Below are positions 16,422 through 25,208 of a stretch of 38,446 nt of DNA, piece after piece. Position numbers and translations under genes: made by a program. The stretch lies in the NCBI GenBank assembly GCA_029560585.1, contig JAKQKQ010000237.1:1-38446 (forward strand), written 5' to 3'. The notes below the pieces were generated by a model, which saw only the letters and a list, made by a program, of their open reading frames with translations, was not told the DNA's origin and searched no databases. The stretch comes from Verrucomicrobiota bacterium (lineage in GTDB: Bacteria > Verrucomicrobiota > Verrucomicrobiia > JADLBR01). How positions within the stretch are numbered: position 1 is the stretch's first letter; each line of letters opens with the position of its first letter.

Positions 16422-16918
16422 GCCGCCCCCCTCGCATAGGCGTTGCGCCGGGGACGACGGTTGCCGTTGGAGCGTCCGCCGTTGCCGCCGTGTTTCTCCA
16501 GCAGCTCGTCGATGAGACCACTGGCCTCCAGCTTGCCCAGTTCCCGGACGCGCTTGTTGAAACGCTCCCGGGCCAGGGCCTCCACATCGGCCGGTTGTAG
16601 GTGGTGCTCGTCGACCAGCTTGAGGATGAGATCCCGCTGCCTGTCGCTGCACTTCCACGGGGCCTCGGTCGGCTCCTGCCCGTCCGTCTCGCCGTTGCCG
16701 CCCTCGCCGTTGAGCCCGTAGCCGTGGGGCGGGACGAATCCCGTCGCCACGATCTGCGAGTCCACAGACTGCTGGAGCAGCCGGTAGAGCCTTTGGGACT
16801 CCCCGGCCGCGTCGGCCACGTTCGCGATCTCGCATTCGACCGAGACGGCGAACTGATGACTGCTGTATGCGGGCAGCCCTAGGCGCTTGCTGTAATTCGC
16901 GATCAGCTTCACTGCCAT
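16418..16918 (-). CDS. Hypothetical protein, possible recombination partner of the nuclease
   Basis: A 166-aa protein, first gene of the operon. The N-terminal part (MAVKLIANYSKRLGLPAYSS, to about residue 65) is compact and beta-like. After a Gly/Asn/Glu-rich linker there is a helical segment beginning CSDRQRDLILKLVDEHHL and ending ASGLIDELLEKHG. This resembles the short 'x-S-x-x-Q-x-x-L-I ... S-x-L-I-x-x-L' helical module seen at the C-terminus of many phage recombination or ssDNA-handling proteins. The tail is basic (RSNGNRRPRRN). An AAGGAGAA site fixes the start at 16918. Coupling to a RecB/Cas4-like nuclease suggests a DNA-processing pair; that is inference. Confidence 0.65.
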   Translation of the reverse strand: MAVKLIANYSKRLGLPAYSSHQFAVSVECEIANVADAAGESQRLYRLLQQSVDSQIVATGFVPPHGYGLNGEGGNGETDGQEPTEAPWKCSDRQRDLILKLVDEHHLQPADVEALARERFNKRVRELGKLEASGLIDELLEKHGGNGGRSNGNRRPRRNAYARGAA

Positions 16919-17242
16919 GATGGTTCTCCTTCCATATTGCTTGTTGATGTTTGCCGCGGGCAAGAACGGCGCGGGCCCGGCCCGCCACGAAGGCAGGCCG
17001 GGGCCGTGATGCCGTCATCCGCGGGGTGATTGAGAGGGACCGATGAGGTCCTCCTCGCACCTTTATATAACCTGTACTGGGGCGCTGTTGCGCCTAGAGG
17101 TGGGGGGTGCTGCAGCAGGGGGACAAGTATTTGATGGTGCGCCCCCAGCAATCATTTCGAGTTGTCTGGGGCTCTCAATCGATGCTAGGGATGGACAGCA
17201 AGGGCGCCTTCGGACGCACTTCGTTTTACCGAAAGGATAAGG
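16919..17242. promoter_or_regulatory. Divergent intergenic region with leader hairpins
   Basis: 324 bp between the minus-strand recombination operon and the BRCT gene. Near the minus-strand gene are two small perfect hairpins: TTGCC/GGCAA at 16951-16963 and GCGGGC/GCCCGC at 16971-16985. An AT-rich box TATATAA lies at 17064-17070 in otherwise GC-rich DNA, a possible -10 for either strand. No convincing -35 partner was found. No gene is seen. Confidence 0.4.
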
Positions 17243-18133
17243 ATGGCACACCCAGCTAAATACCTGCGGTACACGGACAGAATGAATCTCGACAAGGCGG
17301 TCCACACTCTGGAGGGCATCCTCAGGGGCATCGCGATTGATTCCGTCATCACCGAGGCCGAGGCACGCGAACTGATCCGCTGGCGGGACGAGCACCTTGA
17401 ATTCGCGCGGCGTCACCCATTCACGGAGATCATGCCCAAACTGGACGCCGCGCTGCAGGACGGCGTCATCAGTGACGAGGAGAAAGAAGACCTGTTGTGG
17501 GTGTGCAGCAATCTTCACACCGGCAATGCCTACTACGACGCACTGACCTCTGACATTCAGCGTCTGCACGGCCTGCTGCATGGCTTGCTCGCCGACGGCG
17601 TTCTGGATGACGAGGAGATCCGGAGGCTTGCGGACTGGGCGAACGAGAACCAGCACCTCAAGGGATGCTACCCGTTTGACGAGATCGACAGCGTCGTCAC
17701 CGCCATTCTCGCCGATGGGAAGATCGAGGAACTGGAGCGACTCCAGCTAAAAGCGTTCCTGGAGGATTTTGTCACCGTGGAAGGGGCGGCACCAGAGGGG
17801 ATCGGGACGCGTCATCTTGCGGTGTCCGGGGTCTGCGCCATGTGTCCTGAGATCAGTTTCGACGATAAATCCTTCTGCCTTACGGGTGAGTCCCGTAAAG
17901 CCAGTCGCGATGAGATAGCCCGCCGCGTGGAGGCCGTCGGGGGAAGAGTGATCGGCAATATCCGAGAGGATCTCGACTACCTCATCGTCTGCGCCGAAGG
18001 CAATCGCTGCTGGGCCTTCTCCTGCTACGGGCGGAAGGTGGAGAAGGCCGTGGAGTACCGCAGGAAAGGCGCGCGCGTTGTCATCGCGCACGAGAACGAC
18101 TTGTGGGATGCCATCGCCGACAAAGGGGCGTAA
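17243..18133 (+). CDS. BRCT-domain protein with helical EF/TerB-like N-terminus
   Basis: A 296-aa protein. The first 185 residues contain three similar helical units, each with an acidic turn (ITEAEARELIRW, ISDEEKEDLL, LDDEEIRRLADW), giving a TerB-like or EF-hand-like look. A linker with CAMCP follows. The C-terminal BRCT domain (about 203-290) has the typical SFCLTGES, GGRVIGNIREDLDYLIVC, KVEKAVEYRRKGARVVIAHENDLW pattern, as in the BRCT of NAD-dependent DNA ligase. BRCT domains bind phosphopeptides or DNA ends. The ATG at 17243 has AAAGGA upstream; the ATG 39 nt later is an alternative. It converges on the Shango operon. A link with the TerB-containing Shango protein is possible but unproven. 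Confidence 0.8.
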   Translation: MAHPAKYLRYTDRMNLDKAVHTLEGILRGIAIDSVITEAEARELIRWRDEHLEFARRHPFTEIMPKLDAALQDGVISDEEKEDLLWVCSNLHTGNAYYDALTSDIQRLHGLLHGLLADGVLDDEEIRRLADWANENQHLKGCYPFDEIDSVVTAILADGKIEELERLQLKAFLEDFVTVEGAAPEGIGTRHLAVSGVCAMCPEISFDDKSFCLTGESRKASRDEIARRVEAVGGRVIGNIREDLDYLIVCAEGNRCWAFSCYGRKVEKAVEYRRKGARVVIAHENDLWDAIADKGA

Positions 18134-18223
18134 CCCTCTACGCTGGTCCAGGTCTAGTTTGACCGCTGTCTCAATACTGGTGTCCCGGGTACGCCTATGA
18201 CGGCAGATTCGCTTGCCGAAAGG

Positions 18224-20479
18224 TCACTTCCCAGAGGTGTGCGGCGTATCGCCTGCCGCCTCGCGCGCGCCATCCACGTCTAGGACCTCGGCCGCGAAGG
18301 CTTCGCGCAACAGGGAGTCGGGGACGTACGGGTCGAATCGGTCTCGCGCGGGCTCGTCGGCCAACTCGGCGAGGCGGGCGGCGTCGAAGGTCCCGGTGGC
18401 CACCCTTCGGCGGTGCTCCTCGAAATCCTCCGCCGAGATCTTTTTGTACTGCAGGCGGAGATCATCCCGATCGACGTCGATCTCGTCGGCCTTGGCGCAG
18501 AGTTCCAGCGTCAGCAACGCCCGGCCCCCGCGCCAGGGGAACCACTGGATGAACGAGGTGCCCGAGAGCACATCGCTCGAGCCGAGGCCGGATCGGGCGA
18601 AGTTACCCCGGGCCGTGGCCAGCAGATCACAGCCGCTCTTTCCCAGATATGGGGGGATGCCGGAGTCCGCCAGCACCTGGCGCATGCGGGCCGCCACGAC
18701 GGGATGCATGAAGCCGACACCCCCACTGAACTTGGGTTGCTTCCATCCTTTTCCGGGAACAACGCCGATCCGCCGCGTCGAATGGTCGATCCAAAGAACC
18801 TTCCATCGTCTTCCCCCGAGCAAAAGAAATTCGCCCTGTCCCGGGATGGAGTCCTCCGGAAGGAGACCGATGGGCTGGCCGTCGCACTCGACCCGGTACT
18901 CTATCCGCCCCGCGAAGGCGGCATAAAAATCGTAGGACTCGACAATGCGTTCGCCGCCGGGCGCGAGGATCAGCTCGCCGGTAGGGACCTGCTCGATCAG
19001 GCCAGCCGACGCGATGCCCCTGAGCAGCGATGCGAACCTCGGCCGGTCGATGAGCCGGAACGCGCCGCGGTGGCAGAGGACATCGTAGATGTGATCAGCC
19101 GCGGCCCCGCCCGTCTGGCGAAGTAGGCTCAGGATCTGGTGCACGCACGTGCTGAAGTGGAAGCGCGGCGCCAACGGTGGCTCCAGCCAGCCCTCGAGCA
19201 TGAGATCCACCAGGGCCACGGCCCGAACGAGGCGCGGGTAGAGCCGGTCGGTCAGTGTCGACGACTCATTGGGCAGACGGTCGAGCGTGTAGAGGCGGAG
19301 GATTCGGGCCTCGCCCTCCTTCCGTCCAGAACGGCCGAGGCGCTGCACGAGCGAGGCGACAGACCAGGTTGGCCCCACCTGACCGATGGCGCGCACCGAG
19401 CCGATATCGATGCCCATCTCCAGCGTGCTGGTGCAGATCGCTGTGACCGGTTTGCCGGACTTCAGTTCGGCCTCGGCGTCCTCCCGCAATTCACGGCTGA
19501 GCGACCCGTGGTGCAAGAGGAACGGATTCCTGGGCCAAGATTCCCGCTCGGAGATCTGGCGCAGCTTGTCGCCAAGCAGCTCGACCTGCCGCCGACTATT
19601 GCAGAAAACCAGGTTCGTCTCATCGCGAAAGCGCGATGCGATGTCCGAGGCGATCTCGCCAAGCCCATCTGGCGTCGGTGTGTGGCCGGCATTGGCCGCA
19701 GCGCCAGGTCCGATCGGGGAGGGCTGCGCAGCGACAGTGTCCACTTCCCCGTCCCCGTCGCCATCGTTTGGATCCGAGCCCTCGAGATGGGCGCGGACGC
19801 CCACCTTGAGATCCCTCCCTTCTCCCTCGGCCCGGATCACGCGGACGCGCCCAGGATCGTCCGGGCGCAGGAACTGGCGCGCCGGCGCGAAATCCCCGAT
19901 GGTGGCGGACAGGCCCAGCCTGCGCGGCGTGGCTCCCGAGATTATCTCCAGGCGCGCCAGCAAGCTGCGCAGGTGCATGCCGCGGACGTCGTCGAGAAAC
20001 GCGTGCAACTCGTCTATCACCACGAACCTCAGCCGCGAATAGACGCGCGCGAGATGTTCGCCGTAGTTGACGAATTGGCTCTCGAGGGATTCCGGGGTGA
20101 TGAGCAGCACGCCGCTCGGGTGCCGCCGCAACTTGGCCTTCTGGGCGGCCCCGACGTCGCCGTGCCAGCGGTGCACCGGGATGTCGGCGCTCTCGCAGAG
20201 GTCCTCCAGCCGCCGGAATTGGTCGTTGATCAGCGCCTTGAGGGGGCTGACGTACAGCGCCCCGACCGATCCCCCCGGATCACCGACCAGGAGCGATAGG
20301 ATCGGGAGGAACGCGGCCTCGGTCTTCCCGCCCGAGGTGGCCGCGGCGAGGATGATGTCCCCGTCGCCATCCAGCACCGCGCCGATGGCTTCGACCTGCA
20401 GGGGCCACAGCTCGTTCCACCGGAGGTCCCAGATGGCCTCTTGGATCTTCCGGTCGAGCCTAGAGAAAGCCTCGCTCAT
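18224..20479 (-). CDS. sngC: Shango helicase SngC: Lhr-like SF2 DNA helicase
   Basis: A 751-aa superfamily 2 helicase. Motifs visible: I (ATSGGKT, 47-53), II (IDELHAF, DELH at 156-159), III (LSATIGD, 190-196), a HHGSLSRE segment (323-330), V (TSTLEMGIDIGSV, 350-362) and VI (QRLGRSGR, 379-386). The TSTLEMGIDIG form is characteristic of the Lhr-type clade. The C-terminal half (about 400-751) holds a winged-helix-like and Lhr-like extension. The start at 20479 lies 11 bp after the ATPase stop; the open frame extends upstream only as antisense or offset reading of that gene. In Shango systems (TerB protein, ATPase, helicase) the helicase is required for phage defence. The match to Shango rests on domain content and order. 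Confidence 0.85.
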   Translation of the reverse strand: MSEAFSRLDRKIQEAIWDLRWNELWPLQVEAIGAVLDGDGDIILAAATSGGKTEAAFLPILSLLVGDPGGSVGALYVSPLKALINDQFRRLEDLCESADIPVHRWHGDVGAAQKAKLRRHPSGVLLITPESLESQFVNYGEHLARVYSRLRFVVIDELHAFLDDVRGMHLRSLLARLEIISGATPRRLGLSATIGDFAPARQFLRPDDPGRVRVIRAEGEGRDLKVGVRAHLEGSDPNDGDGDGEVDTVAAQPSPIGPGAAANAGHTPTPDGLGEIASDIASRFRDETNLVFCNSRRQVELLGDKLRQISERESWPRNPFLLHHGSLSRELREDAEAELKSGKPVTAICTSTLEMGIDIGSVRAIGQVGPTWSVASLVQRLGRSGRKEGEARILRLYTLDRLPNESSTLTDRLYPRLVRAVALVDLMLEGWLEPPLAPRFHFSTCVHQILSLLRQTGGAAADHIYDVLCHRGAFRLIDRPRFASLLRGIASAGLIEQVPTGELILAPGGERIVESYDFYAAFAGRIEYRVECDGQPIGLLPEDSIPGQGEFLLLGGRRWKVLWIDHSTRRIGVVPGKGWKQPKFSGGVGFMHPVVAARMRQVLADSGIPPYLGKSGCDLLATARGNFARSGLGSSDVLSGTSFIQWFPWRGGRALLTLELCAKADEIDVDRDDLRLQYKKISAEDFEEHRRRVATGTFDAARLAELADEPARDRFDPYVPDSLLREAFAAEVLDVDGAREAAGDTPHTSGK

Positions 20480-20490
20480 GCGCCCCGGCG

Positions 20491-21840
20491 TTACAGCTTG
20501 AAGGTCGCCAGGTCGCCATCCTCTTCGTCCGGGGCCGGTGCGGCCCCCGAGGCGAGTTCCTCCTCCACCGATGCGGGGGCGGCGGGCTTCTGGAACACGT
20601 CCCCGCCAAGCAGGTCCCGCCAGCCGCGCCCGGGATTCTGTTCCAGGAGGTTCAGGAGGCCGATGAAGGACCGCACCACGTCGCGCGGCGTCCGGAAAAA
20701 CTCCGCCCCCAATGTCTCGTTCGCGCGCTGCAGCACCGCGGCGACCGCCTCGTCTGGCACGAGGACCTTTGCCGGGTCGCCGTGGGCGTGGACCAGCGCG
20801 ATGTTCTTGAGGAGCACGAACAGGTCCTCCGGGGTCAGCGGCTGAAGCCGCACCATCGGACCCGAGAGATCCACCAGCCCCCCGGCCCTGGCCAGGGCGT
20901 TCTCCGCGAGGCGGCTGCGGAGCGCCTCGTAGCTGAAGAGGCCGCGTCGCCGGTCCTCGAGGCACTCGTCGGTGCCGGCCAGCACGAAGCCGAGGCCGAT
21001 CGCCGTGCCCTGCAGGCAATCGTTGAGGAGGCTCAGCAGTGCCTCGTAGTTGGCCTGGCGCGCCCTGGAGCTCGGGAGCCGGTGCGAGAGCACCACCATC
21101 TCGTCGAGGTTCACCAGCAGGCCGCCGAAACCCGCCTTCCTGACGAAGGCCGCCATGAGCCTGAGGCTGCCGTAGAGGGACTCGTCATCGATGATGCGCC
21201 TCACGCCCAGGTCGGCTTTCGCGTCCGTCTTGGTGGTGTACTCCGCGCGCAGCCAGCGGAGCGCGGCGGCCTGCTTTGCCTCGTCCCCGGCGACGTGTGC
21301 CCTGTAGAACGCACGCACGACCTCCGCGAACTCGAATCCCCCGACGTGTGTTTGGAGATCGCGGAGCTGTTCGGCTATCCGTCCCTCGACATCGCCGACC
21401 GAGCCCCCGGCGCCCATGACCTCGTGCTGCAGGCCCGAGACCCAGCCGGCCAAGATCGAGGGCAGCGCGCCCCCGTCGGGCTGAGTCCGGGTGGCGAGGT
21501 TGGCCATCAGCTCCGCGTAGAGGGCCCGCGCCTGGCCGCCCGTCGCGCAGAGGCGGCGCTCCATGGTGAAATCCGCCTGGGCCACCACCAGCTTCTTCTG
21601 GAAGGCGACGTTTCTGACGAGATTGAGGAAGAAACTCTTGCCGCTGCCAAATCTCCCTACGACGATGCGGAACGCCGCGCCGCTGTCGGTGATGCGCTCG
21701 ATGTCCGACAGCATCGCCGAGACCTCGGCCTTCCGGCCCACCTGTATCAGGTGCAGGCCCTGTTTGGGGACTAGGCCCGCTTGGAGCGATAGCAGGATGG
21801 CGTCGCGCTCGCGGCGCTTCATTGAAATGCGTGTGCTCAT
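20491..21840 (-). CDS. sngB: Shango ATPase SngB (BrxD/DUF2791-like)
   Basis: A 449-aa P-loop ATPase of the DUF2791/BrxD type. Walker A is VGRFGSGKS (61-69) and Walker B is LLVNLDEMVVL (D246, E247). Segments typical of the family include RRIIDDESLYGSLRLMAAFVRKAGF, FVLAGTDECLEDRRRGLFSYEALRSRL and FFRTPRDVVRSFIGLLN. The C-terminal 50 residues are an acidic, proline/alanine-rich tail. The start at 21840 is set by AGGAG with a 5-nt gap. BrxD proteins work with a helicase in BREX type 2; here the ATPase sits between a TerB protein and an Lhr-like helicase, as in Shango. Spacing to both neighbours is 11 bp, so a single transcript is likely. Confidence 0.85.
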   Translation of the reverse strand: MSTRISMKRRERDAILLSLQAGLVPKQGLHLIQVGRKAEVSAMLSDIERITDSGAAFRIVVGRFGSGKSFFLNLVRNVAFQKKLVVAQADFTMERRLCATGGQARALYAELMANLATRTQPDGGALPSILAGWVSGLQHEVMGAGGSVGDVEGRIAEQLRDLQTHVGGFEFAEVVRAFYRAHVAGDEAKQAAALRWLRAEYTTKTDAKADLGVRRIIDDESLYGSLRLMAAFVRKAGFGGLLVNLDEMVVLSHRLPSSRARQANYEALLSLLNDCLQGTAIGLGFVLAGTDECLEDRRRGLFSYEALRSRLAENALARAGGLVDLSGPMVRLQPLTPEDLFVLLKNIALVHAHGDPAKVLVPDEAVAAVLQRANETLGAEFFRTPRDVVRSFIGLLNLLEQNPGRGWRDLLGGDVFQKPAAPASVEEELASGAAPAPDEEDGDLATFKL

Positions 21841-21851
21841 ATTCTCCTCTG

Positions 21852-24206
21852 TCAGTTGGATGAGCCCGCCCCCGCCATCACCGGCAGCAGGGACCGGAAC
21901 ACCCGGACGTTTTCTCCCCTCTCCAGCAGGAAGTCGCCGAAGTGCTCGTCGGACCACGCGTTGACGGCATCCAGGACGTCGTCCGGCAACAGGTGCTGCC
22001 TCTTGCAGAGTCCCTCGAAATCATCGAGGTCGATCTCGTCGTGGGCAACGAGCGTCGTGACGACCGGCCGGTACCGCTCAGCGAGGCCCTCGATCCATGG
22101 CGCGTCGATGGGCGCCTGCGCTGCGCCCGGCGTCGCATGCTCTTTGGATTTGCTCTCGACCTTGACCTCCGCTGACCCCTCATCGGCCATGACCTCCGAC
22201 AGCATGGCGATGACCTGCCTCGTCTCCTCCGTGAGGGCGCGGATGCGTTCGCTGTCGAGCGAGAGCACCGCCCCGGCGGCCGCGGGCCTAGGCGGGATCC
22301 GTTCGCCTTTCGCGCCCTTGCCGGCGGTCGCCACGGTGACTTCGCGGAGCGATCCATCGCCCTCCAGCAGCGAATCCACCGCATCGGGCGGTAGCCCGAA
22401 CGCTCTTGCGATCCGTCGCAGGAGCTTGATCTCGGGGAGACTGATTTCCCGGTCGGCGGCGGCGATGTGCGCCAGCGACCGCAGCACCTGCTCCCGATGC
22501 TCGGGCGAGATCAGCTTCGCCAGCTGGGGAAGGCAGCGCACGGCGACGTTGGTGTCCCTGCGGAGGGCGGCGGTGGCGTCGCGGACGCGCTCCCAGTCGG
22601 CCTCCCCGGGGAGGTCGGCTTTGACGAGGGTCTCGAAAGTGGCCAACTCCTCGTCCTCGATGACGCCGTCGGCGGCCGCCAGCATCACGGCCAGATGCAG
22701 CAGGCGGATCACGCCGGCCAAGTGCCCCGGCGCACCGTCGTCCGAATCGGTCGGGCGAAGCGCCACCTCCTGCGACCATGCCAGGGGCAATCCGCTCTGC
22801 CGCGGATCGGGGGCCATACGCCACCCCAGCTGTCGGGCCAGCTCGGCCACCTGTTTGGACTGCGCCAGGGTCAGGCGTGCCCTCTCATCGACGCCCGCCA
22901 TCGCCGCGATCTGGCCGGAGGGCAGAAAGGCGAGATCCCCTTCCCGGGGCGCGGAGCCGAGCAACCCATCGAAGGCGTCGCGGAGCGGGTGGGCCTCGCC
23001 CGCCCGCAGCTCCGGCGGGAGCGCCTGCCACGTCGCGATCTTGGCCGCATCGCCAACTTTCTTTGAACCCAGGGCCCGGCTGTAGCCCGCGAGATCGTCG
23101 ATGCAGCGATTCCAGATCTCCGGGAGCGCCCGGAACTGCCGCCGAAGGCCCAGGACATTGGGTATCCGCTCGTGCAGGGCGCGGGCCGCAGCACTCTCTC
23201 GGCAGGCGGAGAGCAGCGCACCGCTGGCGGGCCGGTACTCGACGGTCGCCGGCTGCTTGGCCGCCGCGAGCGGCATGCCGCCCGGGGCGATCTCCTCAAA
23301 TCGCTGCCGGAACAGTTCCCAGAACTTCTCGCGCGTTCGGGCAACGACCGCGCTCTTGCGGCTGTCCTCATCGATGAGCGCGAGCCGGTAGGCCACCGTC
23401 CAATCCATGACCTCGCCGCGCTGGTGGAGATTGCCCAGCACAAACCGGAGGGAGTCCTCGTCCGGCCGATCCCCGTCGAGCTCGAGCAGCTGCGGCCAGA
23501 ATGCCCTGTAGGACTCCTGCCCCAGCCTCCATCCGGAAAAATGCAGAAGCTGCAGGCAGTAGTTCTGGAGCGACACAGACCGATGCGCCGGCCCGTAGAG
23601 CTGCAGGAGGCGCAGCACCTCGCCCATCAGAGTCGGCTGAAGGTCGCCGTCCAGCAGCAGGCGACGCTCGATGCCGTAGAAGAACAGGAAGACATAGCCC
23701 AGTTCCCGGGCCGCCGGGTCGGCGTCGGATCGTCCGGAGGCCAGCCACTCCAGATAGGTTCGCCGCTGGGCGGGTGTGATCCCCAGAAAACTCGGGTAAT
23801 ACCCCAGTCCCACAGCGGGATCTTCCGCGACGGCGTCAATCGGCTGGGTCAGGTCGAGCGCCGAGGGTTCCCCCGGCCAGGGCAGTTCCCCGGTCGAGAC
23901 GTAGACCATCCCATCGGGGATCGTGAGCCCATCGAGGGTCAGGGGCTGGCCCTGGGGATACCAGACGAGTTCCGCGCACCGCTTGCGGGCGGACGCAGGC
24001 CGGGGGGGGCGCATTTCCGGCGATTCGAAATGAGCGGGACATCTCATATGGGAGTGTCGAGGGGGGATGATGACCTGATCCGCTCCACGGGAGGCACGAA
24101 ATAGTCCACCGACCAGATAAACAAGAGCAAACCCCACAAAGGCTGCAAGCCCGCCGCCAATGGGCCAGAGTACCGCCGCGAACACCAGCGCCAAGATCCA
24201 CCGCAC
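21852..24206 (-). CDS. sngA: Shango TerB-domain protein SngA, membrane-anchored
   Basis: A 784-aa protein. An N-terminal hydrophobic stretch (about 1-37) predicts one or two membrane helices. A TerB-N-like domain follows (about 100-330: LVWYPQGQPLTLDGLTIPDGMVYVSTG, GYYPSFLGITPAQRRTYLEWL, GYVFLFFYGIERRLL). A TerB domain lies at about 510-610 (AVMLAAADGVIEDEELATFE, LAHIAAADREISLPEIKLLRRIA) and a TerB-C domain at about 650-780. The start is GTG at 24206; a strong AAGGAGG lies inside the 3' end of the channel gene, one base separates that stop from this start, and coupling is expected. TerB proteins are associated with membrane complexes and phage or tellurite stress. Role here: the first canonical Shango component, probably anchoring the ATPase and helicase at the membrane. 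Confidence 0.83.
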   Translation of the reverse strand: MRWILALVFAAVLWPIGGGLAAFVGFALVYLVGGLFRASRGADQVIIPPRHSHMRCPAHFESPEMRPPRPASARKRCAELVWYPQGQPLTLDGLTIPDGMVYVSTGELPWPGEPSALDLTQPIDAVAEDPAVGLGYYPSFLGITPAQRRTYLEWLASGRSDADPAARELGYVFLFFYGIERRLLLDGDLQPTLMGEVLRLLQLYGPAHRSVSLQNYCLQLLHFSGWRLGQESYRAFWPQLLELDGDRPDEDSLRFVLGNLHQRGEVMDWTVAYRLALIDEDSRKSAVVARTREKFWELFRQRFEEIAPGGMPLAAAKQPATVEYRPASGALLSACRESAAARALHERIPNVLGLRRQFRALPEIWNRCIDDLAGYSRALGSKKVGDAAKIATWQALPPELRAGEAHPLRDAFDGLLGSAPREGDLAFLPSGQIAAMAGVDERARLTLAQSKQVAELARQLGWRMAPDPRQSGLPLAWSQEVALRPTDSDDGAPGHLAGVIRLLHLAVMLAAADGVIEDEELATFETLVKADLPGEADWERVRDATAALRRDTNVAVRCLPQLAKLISPEHREQVLRSLAHIAAADREISLPEIKLLRRIARAFGLPPDAVDSLLEGDGSLREVTVATAGKGAKGERIPPRPAAAGAVLSLDSERIRALTEETRQVIAMLSEVMADEGSAEVKVESKSKEHATPGAAQAPIDAPWIEGLAERYRPVVTTLVAHDEIDLDDFEGLCKRQHLLPDDVLDAVNAWSDEHFGDFLLERGENVRVFRSLLPVMAGAGSSN

Positions 24207-24207
24207 C

Positions 24208-24963
24208 TCAGTCCTCCTTATCTACCTGCCGCTGCTGGGCCGGAGCCTGCGGGCCATGCGAGTCGAGCCGCGCCCTGATCGCCCTCAATTCGGCGGCGAG
24301 CCTCTCCAGTTGCTCCCTGTACTGTGTCCTGTCCTCCCCTAGGAACCATGAGGCCGTGAGGCCGGACAGTGTCCCGAACAGCGCTACCCCGAACACCATG
24401 ACCACGGCCGCGAGGATCCTGCCCTCTGGCGTAACGGGATACGTGTCCCCGTAGCCCACCGTCGACATCGTGGTGATCGTCCACCAGGCCGCATCCGCCG
24501 CGCTCTTTATTGTGGAGCCCGTGGCTTTCTCAAAGACGAGGATCGACATGCTTGCCACGAAGAATACGGCCAGCATGGCCACGACCAGGGACGCGGCGGC
24601 GGTCCTCGTCCGGCTGGCCATGAGGACCCGCGCGATCGCGCGCGCCGACCGCACGGCCCGGAGTACTCGGAGAATCCGGACCACGCGAACCATTCGCAGC
24701 CAGCGGGACCAATCGATCATGGGGATGCTCCCCACCAGGTCGATCCAGCCCCATTTCATGAACCGCGCCTTGTCTGGCGCCCGGGCGAGACCCACGGCGA
24801 AATCCGCCACGAAGACCACGCACACCAGCGTGTCGAGCTTCTGGATGATGGCCGACGCCGCGTCAGAGATGGGAAATGCCACCTCGATCATCAGGGCCGC
24901 CAGCACCCAGACCGACAGGCACAGGATGACCAGATCCCAGACTCCCAGCGGTCGTTCGTCCAT
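24208..24963 (-). CDS. Voltage-sensor potassium channel in the Shango operon
   Basis: A 251-aa six-helix Kv-type channel. Hydrophobic helices at about 8-30, 43-60 and 71-85 are followed by an S4-type voltage sensor (about 87-113) with arginines every third residue (RWLRMVRVVRILRVLRAVR). The pore holds the potassium selectivity filter TMSTVGYGD (165-173), then S6 (about 182-207). The C-terminus is a short coiled coil (about 211-235: REQLERLAAELRAIRARL) likely for assembly. The start at 24963 gives a normal-length N-terminus; an in-frame ATG at 25014 is the alternative. The stop is one base from the sngA start, and the sngA ribosome site lies inside this gene. It is therefore the leading gene of a four-gene unit. 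It could sense membrane depolarisation during phage entry, or be an effector that collapses potential; both are inferences. Confidence 0.88.
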   Translation of the reverse strand: MDERPLGVWDLVILCLSVWVLAALMIEVAFPISDAASAIIQKLDTLVCVVFVADFAVGLARAPDKARFMKWGWIDLVGSIPMIDWSRWLRMVRVVRILRVLRAVRSARAIARVLMASRTRTAAASLVVAMLAVFFVASMSILVFEKATGSTIKSAADAAWWTITTMSTVGYGDTYPVTPEGRILAAVVMVFGVALFGTLSGLTASWFLGEDRTQYREQLERLAAELRAIRARLDSHGPQAPAQQRQVDKED

Positions 24964-25208
24964 CGCCTCAACTTTTTCCGGTTGACGCCGTTCGGTCCGG
25001 CCGAATCGGCGCAAGCACCCGGTTATCTCTAGCGCCCAGGTCCTCGGCAGTCACGGCCAAACGCTCGGAGCACTCATCTTATTATTGAAAGGATAGTGTC
25101 GGGCACCCTGAGACATCTGTGGTCCCATGCCAAGGGCTCTTGGTGTTTGTTGGGGGATGTCTCGAAGACCGCGAGCCGGATGCGGTGGTCTAAGTCATCG
25201 CCCATGGC

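Noticed and set aside
17063-17656. Minus-strand 197-codon frame over the BRCT gene start
   Set aside because: It is antisense to the BRCT gene, whose protein has a recognised domain and a ribosome site. The frame is a shadow.
20479-21019. Longer N-terminus of the Shango helicase
   Set aside because: The upstream part of the frame lies wholly within the ATPase gene in another frame and is Arg/Pro/Gly-rich. The ATG at 20479 starts the conserved helicase sequence.
18224-21840. BREX type 2 system (BrxD with BrxHI)
   Set aside because: The ATPase and helicase resemble BrxD and BrxHI, but PglX, PglZ and BrxC are absent and a TerB protein is coupled to them, which fits Shango.
25015-25208. Gene between the channel and the HNH gene
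   Set aside because: Short frames only, without a ribosome site or protein-like composition. It more likely holds the promoter of the channel-Shango operon.
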